Assembly: GCA_028699735.1 (NCBI GenBank)
Contig: JAQVUB010000138.1
Span: forward strand, 1-6,823
Source: Lentisphaeria bacterium
GTDB taxonomy: Bacteria > Verrucomicrobiota > Lentisphaeria > Oligosphaerales > Oligosphaeraceae
Reading direction: 5' to 3'
Length of the DNA: 6,823 nucleotides
The position numbers were made by a program, and so were the translations under genes. Below are positions 1-6,780 of this stretch, in pieces (position 1 is the stretch's first letter; every line of letters starts with the position of its first letter). The notes beneath the pieces were generated by a model. It was given only the letters and a program-made list of their open reading frames with translations. It was not told where the DNA came from and did not search any database.

Positions 1-1
1 G

Positions 2-30
2 TTTTTTCGTGCCTTTCGTGGTTAAAAAAC
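2..30 (-). repeat. CACGAA-type intergenic repeat, copy 1
   Basis: Read on the minus strand this is GTTTTTTAACCACGAAAGGC followed by ACGAAAAAA. It matches the repeat at 6411-6445 and the minus-strand copy at 6578-6610. Internally it is a loose tandem of CACGAA words spaced 9-10 bases apart. It stands upstream of the large gene and faces away from it, while a decayed copy in the opposite orientation begins just after the stop codon, so the gene is bracketed by inverted copies. The family resembles short-unit intergenic repeats I recall from PVC and other environmental bacteria; its function is not known to me. The left end may be cut by the window edge. Confidence 0.75.
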
Positions 31-46
31 GTTAAGTTACGAGTAT

Positions 47-83
47 TGCCCTGCCCCCTGGAGCGTTCGGGCGTGGGAGGGCA
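47..83 (+). promoter_or_regulatory. leader hairpin covering the Shine-Dalgarno-like sequence
   Basis: TGCCCT (47-52) and CCC (54-56) pair with GGGAGGGCA (75-83), giving nine base pairs with a single bulged G at 53 and an 18-base loop. The right arm contains GGAGG at 76-80, the only strong ribosome-binding-like sequence before the large gene, four bases ahead of an in-frame ATG at 85. If transcribed, the fold would hide that site. Whether it regulates translation, or is the remains of an upstream terminator, cannot be told from the sequence alone. No clear -35/-10 promoter was found nearby. Confidence 0.35.
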
Positions 84-92
84 AATGGAAAT

Positions 93-111
93 CGCAACCG
101 GGCCGGTTGCG
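93..111 (+). promoter_or_regulatory. terminator- or attenuator-like leader hairpin
   Basis: CGCAACC (93-99) pairs perfectly with GGTTGCG (105-111) around a GGGCC loop; the full 19 bases are palindromic except for the central base. A run of five T follows at 116-120, four bases past the stem. This is a weak intrinsic-terminator shape, and the gap before the T run counts against it. It lies between two candidate start codons of the large gene (85 and 130). A perfect palindrome here fits untranslated leader better than coding sequence, which favours the start at 130. Confidence 0.35.
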
Positions 112-129
112 CCACTTTTTAAACGCCCA

Positions 130-3100
130 ATGAAACTTTTTACTTCCATCATTATTCTGCTGTTTGCAGCACTGACTCTGTCCGGAGCCGCAAAAATTCC
201 TGCGGACTGGGCGGAGCTGGTGAATTGCCGCCGGGATGAGGGCAATCTGCTCTTCGAGTCTCCCTGGGATGGTGTCCGGTCTGTGCAATTTATTGTACAA
301 TCGAGGCAAACTGGCGAAGCAGTCCGTTTGGAAATCAGCTCTGCGGGGGTGCAAATGCTTTTGCTTCCGGAGACCGGTTTTCGTGAAGTGGCTTATCCTG
401 TCCGGAAGACTGCAGAACTCCCCCCGACCGCGATTCGCCCGGCAATGCCGATTCTCTTCAAGTTCCGGGAAGACCGCTGGTCTCTTTATCTCGACAACCG
501 CATTTTGGCCGTGTTTCCCGCTCCGTTTGCTTTACCCGCAGCCATCCTTTTCCCTGTAAATTCTCAGCTGACTCCTTCCGCTGCCCGTTTCCAGCCGGTT
601 CCCAGAGTCGATTACAGCACCGATTTCATGATCGAGGAAGGCGCTGCCAACCAGCTTTATCCATGGGTGCGTCAGGCCGGAAGCTGGCGCATTCATACTG
701 CACTGGATGAGGCGCTGGTGCGCCCGGAAACGAATCTTGCGCAAACCAAACGTGCTCCGCTGACCGCGGACAAGAGCCCGAATTTCTACTCGTTGAAAGG
801 CGGTGGCAGCAATGCCCTGATCACCACCGGCTATGATTATTTTGACAATTATCAGCTGACCGGTTCTCTGCAACTGGATGAAGGCGAGGCTGGGCTGGTC
901 TTCTATTATCGTTCCAAGGAACCCGATCCGGACTCAGAAGTTCAGCAAACAACTCCTGTTGATGAAGAATTCTACGCCTTGACCCTGCAAATCCACGGAA
1001 ACACCCCCGATCAACAGGAAATTCGTCTCTGGCACTGGCAACATGGGCAGCGCCGTTATCTTGCCAGGGCGCAGATTCCGCTGTACCGGCGTCAATGGGT
1101 TCAGCCCGGCATTAAAATCGCGGATGACCTGATCATCGCCAGCCTCGATGGCTTCGAAGTCTTCCGTGTACGTGAGCCACTGCCCCCGGGCGGCAAAATC
1201 GGCTTCTTTGCCAATGCCGAAGCGGAACTGCGCTTCGACGACGTACGCCTGCAGAACTTCAGCAGCACCACCCTCGAATCCCTGCACCAAATCCGCTTCT
1301 ACCAATGGCGCCACAGCGGAGGATTCTTCCAGAGCCCGACCTTTTTTCGCCCAGGAACCCCGGATGAACAGAAAAAACTGAAGGCAGTTGCCGGAAAGCA
1401 GGAGGAAACTCTGATCCTGGGTCGCCCCTGGAACCGCAATCTTGTCTTCTCCACCACCATCAGCCCCAAAGACGTGAACTGGAAGCTCGGCCTGCTGGCT
1501 GGATACCGCACAGCACAAGATCCGCATTATCTGCTGCGTCTTGAACGCTCCGCAGAACAATACCGCGGAAGGCTGCTCGAACGCACGGACAACGAAACGA
1601 AGGAGCTGGATACCTTTTCCTTCCCCGCTCCTCCGGAAACTTTTCAACTGATACTCGATGCCTCGGAAAAAGGCCGTGTCCGCTTTCTGCTGGACGGAAA
1701 ACTGCTGGCGATCGTGAACCGGGAAGATGATCTGCACGGGGCAGCTGGCCTCTGGCTTGGCAAAAACAGCCAGGCGGAATTTTCACAACTGACAATCAGC
1801 CGGCAACGCGAAATATACAGAGAACAGGAGCAAAAAAATCCGGTCTTTCAGGCGGACAGTTTTATGCGGCACTGGGCGTCTCCGGAAGGGCAATGGATCG
1901 CCGGCGATAACGGAATTTACTGGCATAAAGGCGATTTTTTCGGCGATTTTGCCATCCGCCTGCCGGCCGTTTCCGGCTCCGAACTACAAGTGGCCGTGCC
2001 GGAAAACAGCCTGCAGGGTGCATTGCAATTGAAGGTCACCGAGACGGGCATTCAGCTCACCTTGCAGGAACCGGAAGATCCTGAACCACGTTCCGATGAA
2101 TTTTTGCTTCCGGAGGCTGACAAAAGCAAAGCTGGCAGCCTGATTTATGAATTACATTGCGAAGGGCACCTGCTCTGGCTGTCCTGGAACGGGAAAGCCG
2201 TTTTGCAGATGCGTCTGCACCAGTCGATGAAACGTCTGGGAACCCGCGTACTGGTCAAAGGCCTGAAAATTCCGGATCTTGCCAAAAGCAAAGTCACCCG
2301 CAGCATGGTCATTGATGAGTTCTTCAATGAATCGCCTTACGCTTGGCTGGCCGCCGGCGGCGACTGGCAGATCATCAACCGTTTCCAATGCACGCCCAGC
2401 TGGTCGCATATGATTGGAGAAGCGCCCGATGGACTCGGCGCATTCTGGCGAAAACAGGTGTTCAGCGGCGATCTCACCCTGGAATTCTATGCCGGCACAC
2501 GACATGGTTTCTATGATGATGCAGGCAACCTGAACTGCACCATCATGGCCTCGGAAACCAGCCCGTCAACAGGATATACCTTCAATACCACCGAATGGGA
2601 TCAAAACCGCTCTCAGAACTGGTCTCGATTCTATCGAAATGGCAATCTGCTGGGCAGCAGCGAAGCATATCTTGTACCCCGCCTACGCAAAGGCATGACC
2701 CGGCGCATCCTCAATCCATTGGTTTCAGAAGGCCGCCCGATTCACGGAGCATGGTATTACCTGAAAATCCGCAAAATTGGCAAGCTTCTCGAGTTGTATT
2801 TTGATGATGAAAAGATCTATTCGACGACGGATGAGGATCCCTTGCAGGAAGGCTTGGTCGGCATCTGGACCTTTGTGCACAGTATGACCCTCGCCCAAAT
2901 CAAAATCACCTGCGAACAGGCACGCCCCCGCAGCTTCCCAGTGCGCATGCTGGCGCTGAATGCACCGGAACGCACCGTTCCCACGGTCGAGCCTCCTCTG
3001 GAAGCAAGCCTGGCAGAGTTTCCGGTTGATTCCCTGCATCCTGCGTACTGGCAGCTGGAGGATACAGTTGGGCAAAGCACCAGTAGCAGCTTTGCCCGCA

Positions 3101-6024
3101 ATGCGACGGCAATATTGGTGCAAAATCAGCTTGGCGGCGGAAATATGCTGCTGAAGAGCCTGCTGCCGGCTACCCCCCTGAAGCAGACAGCAGGCTGGTT
3201 CTTCAGAGTGAAACGCAGCAGTAAGGCGCAATTCAATCTGAGCTTCCAACTTGGACCTTTGGGCGAAGGGCGTAAAATTACTCCAAAGGAATCGTACTTC
3301 CATCATATCAGCGGGCCATGTTTCAGCGAAGACAAATGGCAAATGACTGGCAGCAGCCCGGTTTTCGGCTCCGCTTTCATCCAGCCTGATCATAAAGACT
3401 GGCAGGATGTCTTTGCCTGGATTCCTTCCCGCTTGCGTTCCGGTGAAAACCTGACTGAAAACCGCGGGGCGTCTCTGCATGCCTTTGGCATTGAGCAGCT
3501 CGATTTTCTCTCCAGCGGTATCAGCGGAAATGGCCCCGGACAGGCCTACGCTTTGCAAAGCCTGCAACCCATATTCTATGATCTGCCGGAACTGAAAATC
3601 CCCCCTGACACAACCGTTTATGCCCGCTACCCGTGGAACAGGCTTTTCTGGGGAAAGAGCAGCGATCCTGAGGAACTTCGTCAGCGTCTGATCCGGGAGG
3701 CCCGGGAAGGTCTGAATCAAGTCAGCCTGCTGTTCCGGAAAGGCCGGCAATCCCTCTGCCAGGATTTATTCTGGATCAAACTGCCTGCTGAAGTCCCCTT
3801 TACGCTTAAATGGGATGACGATGTGCCGGATGCCCTGCGCCTGACCTCGACCAGCACCTGGGTCGATCCACGTTTCGCCGGCGCAACGGCCAAAATCGGA
3901 GCATTTGAACTCAGCCCTGAATCCGGTCTCACGGGAAGCCGCACGTTCCGCCTGCCACCCGGCAATCCGGAAATCCAGGCTGCGTATGCAGCTGGCAGCC
4001 TGACCGTAACAGTCAACCCAGGCAGTGGCGAAAAGACCGTCACGATACCGATCCTGCCAGAACGCCGCAACGCCCCACCCGTCCTCGCACGCCTGAAAGG
4101 CTTCTCCGCCTTCTTCAAAAATTATGAAAACCCGGAAGCCCTCAAGGATAAGGAAGACAAACTCTTCCTCAGCTATGAAAATTCCCCGCAACGGCAATTT
4201 TTGCTGGCCAGCAACAGGGCGGGTCGCGGACGCCTGCAAAGCACGCATTCCAGCAGTCTCTCGCTGGCTGCCTATCCTGTCTTTCAGTTTCGTTACCGTG
4301 CGGAGGACATGTCGCACATCAGCCTGGTTTTCAACAACAGTCATTATGTGCGGATATCGCCAGAGGATGTGATCGGGCGCTCTGTCCAGCCTCGCCTGGC
4401 TCCGGAATTTCAGCGTGACGAGCAATGGCATACCTGGACAGGCTTGGTTAGCGACGCCTTCAACCGGGATTCTTTTTCAGTTCAGCGTTTTCTGCCGGGC
4501 GGTTTCCAGCTGCGCTCGATATCCGGCCTGGATCAGACCGGGCGTTTCAGCAAAATCAGCCTCGACGACCTTGTGCTGGGTCCTGCGGTCAAAGGCCCGG
4601 AACAGCTCTCCTGCATTCCTGAATATGAAGACCACGACGGCATCGAAAATGTCTTCTTTTGCCTGTTGCAGGGTTCTCTTCCCTACTGGGAAATTCCAGA
4701 GGATATCCGCAGCAAACTGAACTGGCAGAAACAAGCCCCCGGCCAGGAAATCAAGCCGGATCTGGCAGATTTTCCGGATGGGGTTCATCATCTGCTGCTG
4801 AAAGCTGTCGACAAGCAGGGTCTGGAATCCGCTGTAACGGATTTGCCATTTTTGCTGGACCGGGCTCCTCTGCAGATCAGCCATCAGATCCGCCCCTCGA
4901 AAGACCTGCTTCTCAATGGCAGCGAATTGCTGGTGACCCTGAACAACGATGGCGGAGCACCCTGGGCTATCGAAAAAGCCGTCTTTCAGGCAGCGGGCAA
5001 AGAGCGTAAAATCATCAGCTGGAGCAACCGTTATCTGCATTCCGCCAGGCAGGAAAACCTGATTCTAAATTATCCGCTGATACTCCGGGATGAGCTCAAT
5101 CAGTCCAAAGACGGGGATACGATCGAATTCGCCCTGGAGAACCTTCAAGACGGCGCGGGAAATAGCACACCTCGCCATGCCATTCCGGTTAAAATCGATT
5201 ATGCCACGGATAAAACCGGGCCGGCATGGGAGCAGCTTGCCTTCCAGGACTCCATTCTTGCCTTTTTCAACTGGGATGGTCGTCATAAAGACACCCTTGC
5301 ATTCACCACCGTACCCCCAGAACGATCCGGTGACCTGGAAGTGCTCCATACCGCTGACGCTTCCCCGTGCCTGGCAAGCTACACCCACAACCGCCATGCG
5401 ACCATCTCAACCAGCGTGAAATGGAAGCCGGATCAATATCCATACCTGTCCTTCCGTCTGCAGTGTGCTGCGATTCGCGAAAAGATGCTCATTCATGTTC
5501 TGTTGACCACTGACCAAGATAAGGTCTACACCATTTCTTTAAACGCACCGCGCAAAAACGTGCTGGAACTGAATCGAACACAAAGCTTCGAGTGGGCTGC
5601 CGGAAAATGGCAGAATTTCAGCTTTGATGTGCGTCAGATGCTGCTGGATGCCGGCCTGAAACCCGAAGAGCTGCAAGCTGTCGCCTTTAAAAGCGTGGGC
5701 TTCCGACGCCTGCGTGCGGAAAACCGGGATCAGATGCTGCTGGATGACTTCTTCATCCATCGCCAGCCCGAAAAACCAGACACACCGGATGTCCTCAAAT
5801 GGCTTGCTTTCGATTGCAGCGGAGTGGCTTCCCTCGAAATCACCGCCATCGATCCGCAGGACAAAGACCTCTGGCAGCACAGCTTCCCGCTTGCCGAAAC
5901 CGCTGACCTGAATGTCCTTCGCAAAAAATTCAGCGGGCGGCAGTGGTTACGCTGCTGTGCACGTGACAAGGCCGGCAACCTCTCCATCCCATTCTGGATG
6001 CCCATGCAGGGAAGCGCCCAATAA
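130..6024 (+). CDS. giant secreted multi-domain protein with LamG-like and galactose-binding-like modules (about 1964 aa)
   Basis: I do not recognise a named gene. Residues 1-20 form a classic signal peptide: MK, a hydrophobic core (IIILLFAALTL), and a likely cleavage after SGA. There follow about five beta-sandwich units of the LamG/concanavalin A or DUF1080-like type, roughly at 25-158, 160-378, 385-560, 572-730 and 727-931. They are recognised by recurring strand patterns: GLVFYY with a YAL strand, W followed by LYLDN or LDG, a GKIGFF-like strand and a closing FDDVRL. Then come three galactose-binding-like jelly rolls near 964-1159, 1329-1490 and 1700-1881, sharing YP.L.F.., a central W strand and a final LDDLVLG or LDDFFIH. 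Between and after them lie Ig-like segments with AVDKQG, DGAGNS and RDKAGNLS turns (about 1492-1698 and 1894-1964). No hydrolase motif, transmembrane anchor or sorting signal is visible, so a role in binding polysaccharide or surfaces is inference. The start at 130 is chosen for the signal peptide; alternatives are ATG at 85 (behind GGAGG) and TTG at 46, and the frame stays open to the left edge. Confidence 0.93.
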   Translation: MKLFTSIIILLFAALTLSGAAKIPADWAELVNCRRDEGNLLFESPWDGVRSVQFIVQSRQTGEAVRLEISSAGVQMLLLPETGFREVAYPVRKTAELPPTAIRPAMPILFKFREDRWSLYLDNRILAVFPAPFALPAAILFPVNSQLTPSAARFQPVPRVDYSTDFMIEEGAANQLYPWVRQAGSWRIHTALDEALVRPETNLAQTKRAPLTADKSPNFYSLKGGGSNALITTGYDYFDNYQLTGSLQLDEGEAGLVFYYRSKEPDPDSEVQQTTPVDEEFYALTLQIHGNTPDQQEIRLWHWQHGQRRYLARAQIPLYRRQWVQPGIKIADDLIIASLDGFEVFRVREPLPPGGKIGFFANAEAELRFDDVRLQNFSSTTLESLHQIRFYQWRHSGGFFQSPTFFRPGTPDEQKKLKAVAGKQEETLILGRPWNRNLVFSTTISPKDVNWKLGLLAGYRTAQDPHYLLRLERSAEQYRGRLLERTDNETKELDTFSFPAPPETFQLILDASEKGRVRFLLDGKLLAIVNREDDLHGAAGLWLGKNSQAEFSQLTISRQREIYREQEQKNPVFQADSFMRHWASPEGQWIAGDNGIYWHKGDFFGDFAIRLPAVSGSELQVAVPENSLQGALQLKVTETGIQLTLQEPEDPEPRSDEFLLPEADKSKAGSLIYELHCEGHLLWLSWNGKAVLQMRLHQSMKRLGTRVLVKGLKIPDLAKSKVTRSMVIDEFFNESPYAWLAAGGDWQIINRFQCTPSWSHMIGEAPDGLGAFWRKQVFSGDLTLEFYAGTRHGFYDDAGNLNCTIMASETSPSTGYTFNTTEWDQNRSQNWSRFYRNGNLLGSSEAYLVPRLRKGMTRRILNPLVSEGRPIHGAWYYLKIRKIGKLLELYFDDEKIYSTTDEDPLQEGLVGIWTFVHSMTLAQIKITCEQARPRSFPVRMLALNAPERTVPTVEPPLEASLAEFPVDSLHPAYWQLEDTVGQSTSSSFARNATAILVQNQLGGGNMLLKSLLPATPLKQTAGWFFRVKRSSKAQFNLSFQLGPLGEGRKITPKESYFHHISGPCFSEDKWQMTGSSPVFGSAFIQPDHKDWQDVFAWIPSRLRSGENLTENRGASLHAFGIEQLDFLSSGISGNGPGQAYALQSLQPIFYDLPELKIPPDTTVYARYPWNRLFWGKSSDPEELRQRLIREAREGLNQVSLLFRKGRQSLCQDLFWIKLPAEVPFTLKWDDDVPDALRLTSTSTWVDPRFAGATAKIGAFELSPESGLTGSRTFRLPPGNPEIQAAYAAGSLTVTVNPGSGEKTVTIPILPERRNAPPVLARLKGFSAFFKNYENPEALKDKEDKLFLSYENSPQRQFLLASNRAGRGRLQSTHSSSLSLAAYPVFQFRYRAEDMSHISLVFNNSHYVRISPEDVIGRSVQPRLAPEFQRDEQWHTWTGLVSDAFNRDSFSVQRFLPGGFQLRSISGLDQTGRFSKISLDDLVLGPAVKGPEQLSCIPEYEDHDGIENVFFCLLQGSLPYWEIPEDIRSKLNWQKQAPGQEIKPDLADFPDGVHHLLLKAVDKQGLESAVTDLPFLLDRAPLQISHQIRPSKDLLLNGSELLVTLNNDGGAPWAIEKAVFQAAGKERKIISWSNRYLHSARQENLILNYPLILRDELNQSKDGDTIEFALENLQDGAGNSTPRHAIPVKIDYATDKTGPAWEQLAFQDSILAFFNWDGRHKDTLAFTTVPPERSGDLEVLHTADASPCLASYTHNRHATISTSVKWKPDQYPYLSFRLQCAAIREKMLIHVLLTTDQDKVYTISLNAPRKNVLELNRTQSFEWAAGKWQNFSFDVRQMLLDAGLKPEELQAVAFKSVGFRRLRAENRDQMLLDDFFIHRQPEKPDTPDVLKWLAFDCSGVASLEITAIDPQDKDLWQHSFPLAETADLNVLRKKFSGRQWLRCCARDKAGNLSIPFWMPMQGSAQ

Positions 6025-6053
6025 CTTTTTTAACAACGAAAAAACACAAAAAA
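6025..6053 (+). repeat. CACGAA-type intergenic repeat, decayed copy 2
   Basis: Starting directly after the stop codon, CTTTTTTAACAACGAAAAAA and the following CACAAAAAAC align with the repeat at 6411-6445, with several substitutions (CCACG to CAACG, CACG to CACA) and about one extra A. The orientation is opposite to the copy at 2-30 upstream of the gene. Its 3' A-run overlaps the left arm of the terminator hairpin, so the repeat may have supplied part of that terminator. Confidence 0.55.
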
Positions 6054-6088
6054 CTTGGGGTGGACTGGCGTCCACAACCAAAGTTTTT
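6049..6088 (+). terminator. Rho-independent (possibly bidirectional) terminator of the large gene
   Basis: GTGGAC (6060-6065) pairs with GTCCAC (6070-6075) over a TGGC loop. The stem continues, after a small internal loop, through TTGG/CCAA, then, past one bulged A (6082), through AAAAAC/GTTTTT, for 16 pairs in total. The A-run on the left and T-run on the right give it the shape of a terminator working in both directions. It lies 25 bases past the stop codon, and no gene follows it within the window. Confidence 0.6.
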
Positions 6089-6131
6089 GAACACGGACGG
6101 AACACGGAGAGAACCAGTCCCCAAATTAACC
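6089..6131 (+). repeat. truncated third copy of the outer inverted-repeat head
   Basis: GAACACGGACGG at 6089-6100 is the exact reverse complement of 6769-6780. It is followed by CCAGTCCCCAAATTAACCC (6114-6131 region), which aligns with CTGTCCCCGAATTAACCCC at 6191. About ten extra bases (AACACGGAGA) lie between the two parts. The similarity stops before the first hairpin, so this is a partial or decayed copy in the same orientation as the left arm at 6176-6315. Confidence 0.6.
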
Positions 6132-6140
6132 CTTCTCCAG

Positions 6141-6162
6141 TTTTGCTGGTTTTGCTGGTTTT
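6141..6162 (+). repeat. short tandem repeat, 9-bp unit TTTTGCTGG
   Basis: Two perfect units (6141-6149 and 6150-6158) are followed by a partial third unit, TTTT. It sits between the truncated repeat head at 6089-6131 and the full left arm at 6176. Length change by replication slippage is plausible; no function is suggested. Confidence 0.7.
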
Positions 6163-6175
6163 AACTTGATCGACG

Positions 6176-6315
6176 GAATACGGACGGAACCTGTCCCCGA
6201 ATTAACCCCGAAGGGGCGTGACATACCAGCCCAGGGCAAGCAAGGCCGTTAGGCCGCAGCGACGCCCTGGGTTAGGATCAGCCAAAAAACAAAAGCCCTG
6301 AAAGGGCGTGACATA
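6176..6315 (+). repeat. left arm of 140-bp inverted repeat (REP/BIME-like structured element)
   Basis: This is the inverted partner of 6641-6780. The first 15 bases match at 12 positions. The next 81 (6191-6271) match at 79, differing only at 6249-6250. A 24-base stretch (6272-6295) matches at only 12, and the last 20 match perfectly. Three hairpins are visible: CCCC-GAA-GGGG at 6206-6216; a central CCCAGGGC (6230-6237) with GCCCTGGG (6264-6271), enclosing GGCC-GTTA-GGCC (6244-6255); and CCCT-GAA-AGGG at 6296-6306. The outer two are each followed by CGTGACATA, so a 20-base unit is directly repeated 90 bases apart. The layout resembles REP/BIME elements mobilised by Y1 (RAYT-type) transposases, but no transposase is in the window. 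Confidence 0.85.
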
Positions 6316-6400
6316 ACGAACATCCATGAAGAAGGTAACATTTTTTTGCAGGCAGTGAAGCGAAGACAACGGTAAAAGTACTTTCTGTATCTAGAGGGCG
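6316..6400. other. left spacer between outer and inner repeat arms, no gene seen
   Basis: These 85 bases have no counterpart on the right, where only 20 bases (6621-6640) separate the inner and outer arms. I see no convincing open frame with a ribosome-binding site, RNA gene or hairpin here. A minus-strand frame crossing this region and the left outer arm reads mainly through repeat sequence and is not believed to be a gene. Confidence 0.5.
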
Positions 6401-6445
6401 TCCAAAAAGGTTTTTTAACCACGAAAGACACGAAAAAGCACGAAC
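6401..6445 (+). repeat. CACGAA-type intergenic repeat, copy 3, left arm of inner inverted repeat
   Basis: The 45 bases, containing TTTTTTAACCACGAAAGACA then CGAAAAAGCACGAAC, are matched at 41 of 45 positions by the reverse complement of 6576-6620. The shared part includes TCCAAAAAG outside the usual CACGAA motif, so this pair probably arose together rather than as independent insertions of the short motif. A run of eight T follows at 6446-6453. Confidence 0.8.
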
Positions 6446-6575
6446 TTTTTTTTAAGTTGGGTTAGTGTGGTGATCGTAACCCTCAGAAATTTTGTCGTCA
6501 TTCGAGCCAATGGCAAAAAAAAAGCAAATTTGGGCGATGAAATATCAGGTTGGGACATCCGCTTTCCTATTAAAT
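6446..6575. other. central unique spacer of the nested inverted repeat, no gene seen
   Basis: About 130 AT-rich bases between the inner arms. They contain runs of T (6446-6453) and A, and a possible weak stem, GGGTTA (6459-6464) with TAACCC (6477-6482), with a 12-base loop. No frame of useful length is contained here. A short regulatory RNA or a remnant of a mobile element is possible but not supported by anything specific. Confidence 0.4.
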
Positions 6576-6620
6576 TTTCGTGCATTTTCGTGTTTTTCGT
6601 GGTTAAAAAAGCTTTTTGGA
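6576..6620 (-). repeat. CACGAA-type intergenic repeat, copy 4, right arm of inner inverted repeat
   Basis: The minus strand reads TCCAAAAAGCTTTTTTAACC then ACGAAAAACACGAAAATGCACGAAA, differing from 6401-6445 at four positions. The CACGAA part (6578-6610) also matches the copy at 2-30 in the same orientation. In RNA or single-stranded DNA the two inner arms would pair over about 45 bases around a 130-base loop. Confidence 0.8.
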
Positions 6621-6640
6621 CGGGGTCTATCTAACACAAT

Positions 6641-6780
6641 TATGTCACGCCCTTTCAGGGTTTTGCTCATGGTGGGGATACTCACCCAGGGCGTCGCTGC
6701 GGCCTGGCGGCCTTGCTTGCCCTGGGCTGGTATGTCACGCCCCTTCGGGGTTAATTCGGGGACAGTGTCCGTCCGTGTTC
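6641..6780 (-). repeat. right arm of 140-bp inverted repeat (REP/BIME-like structured element)
   Basis: This is the reverse-complement partner of 6176-6315 with the same internal spacing. The two 20-base units are at 6641-6660 (TATGTCACGCCCTTTCAGGG) and 6731-6750 (TATGTCACGCCCCTTCGGGG), again 90 bases apart. The central stem is CCCAGGGC (6685-6692) with GCCCTGGG (6719-6726), enclosing GGCC-TGGC-GGCC (6701-6712). The segment 6661-6684 is the same length as its left counterpart (24 bases) but only half identical. Similarity ends sharply at 6780. A plus-strand open frame across this arm reads through the repeat and is not annotated as a gene. Confidence 0.85.

Noticed and set aside
922..948. Acidic stretch EPDPDSE considered as a GH16-like catalytic ExDxxE motif
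   Set aside because: It lies in a loop between strands of the second sandwich unit, lacks the surrounding aromatic residues of GH16, and has the wrong spacing.
2725..3750. Long minus-strand open frame (341 codons) and another at 934-1737 (267 codons)
   Set aside because: Both lie entirely antisense within the large gene, whose translation is coherent from end to end with a signal peptide and recognisable strand patterns. The antisense products show low-complexity, out-of-frame composition and no domain.
6206..6315. Possible CRISPR array from the 20-base units spaced 90 bases apart
   Set aside because: There are only two units per arm, the sequence between them is itself conserved between arms and contains a hairpin, and no cas gene or regular spacers are present.
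6249..6431. Minus-strand frame of 60 codons across the left outer arm
   Set aside because: Its sequence is the translation of the repeat itself (containing RPFRAF and LTQGVA, typical of spurious proteins read from such repeats), with no ribosome-binding site.
6551..6576. Promoter-like TTGGGA with TTAAAT near the right inner arm
   Set aside because: The match to a -35/-10 pair is weak, in AT-rich sequence, and no gene follows it; not enough to call.
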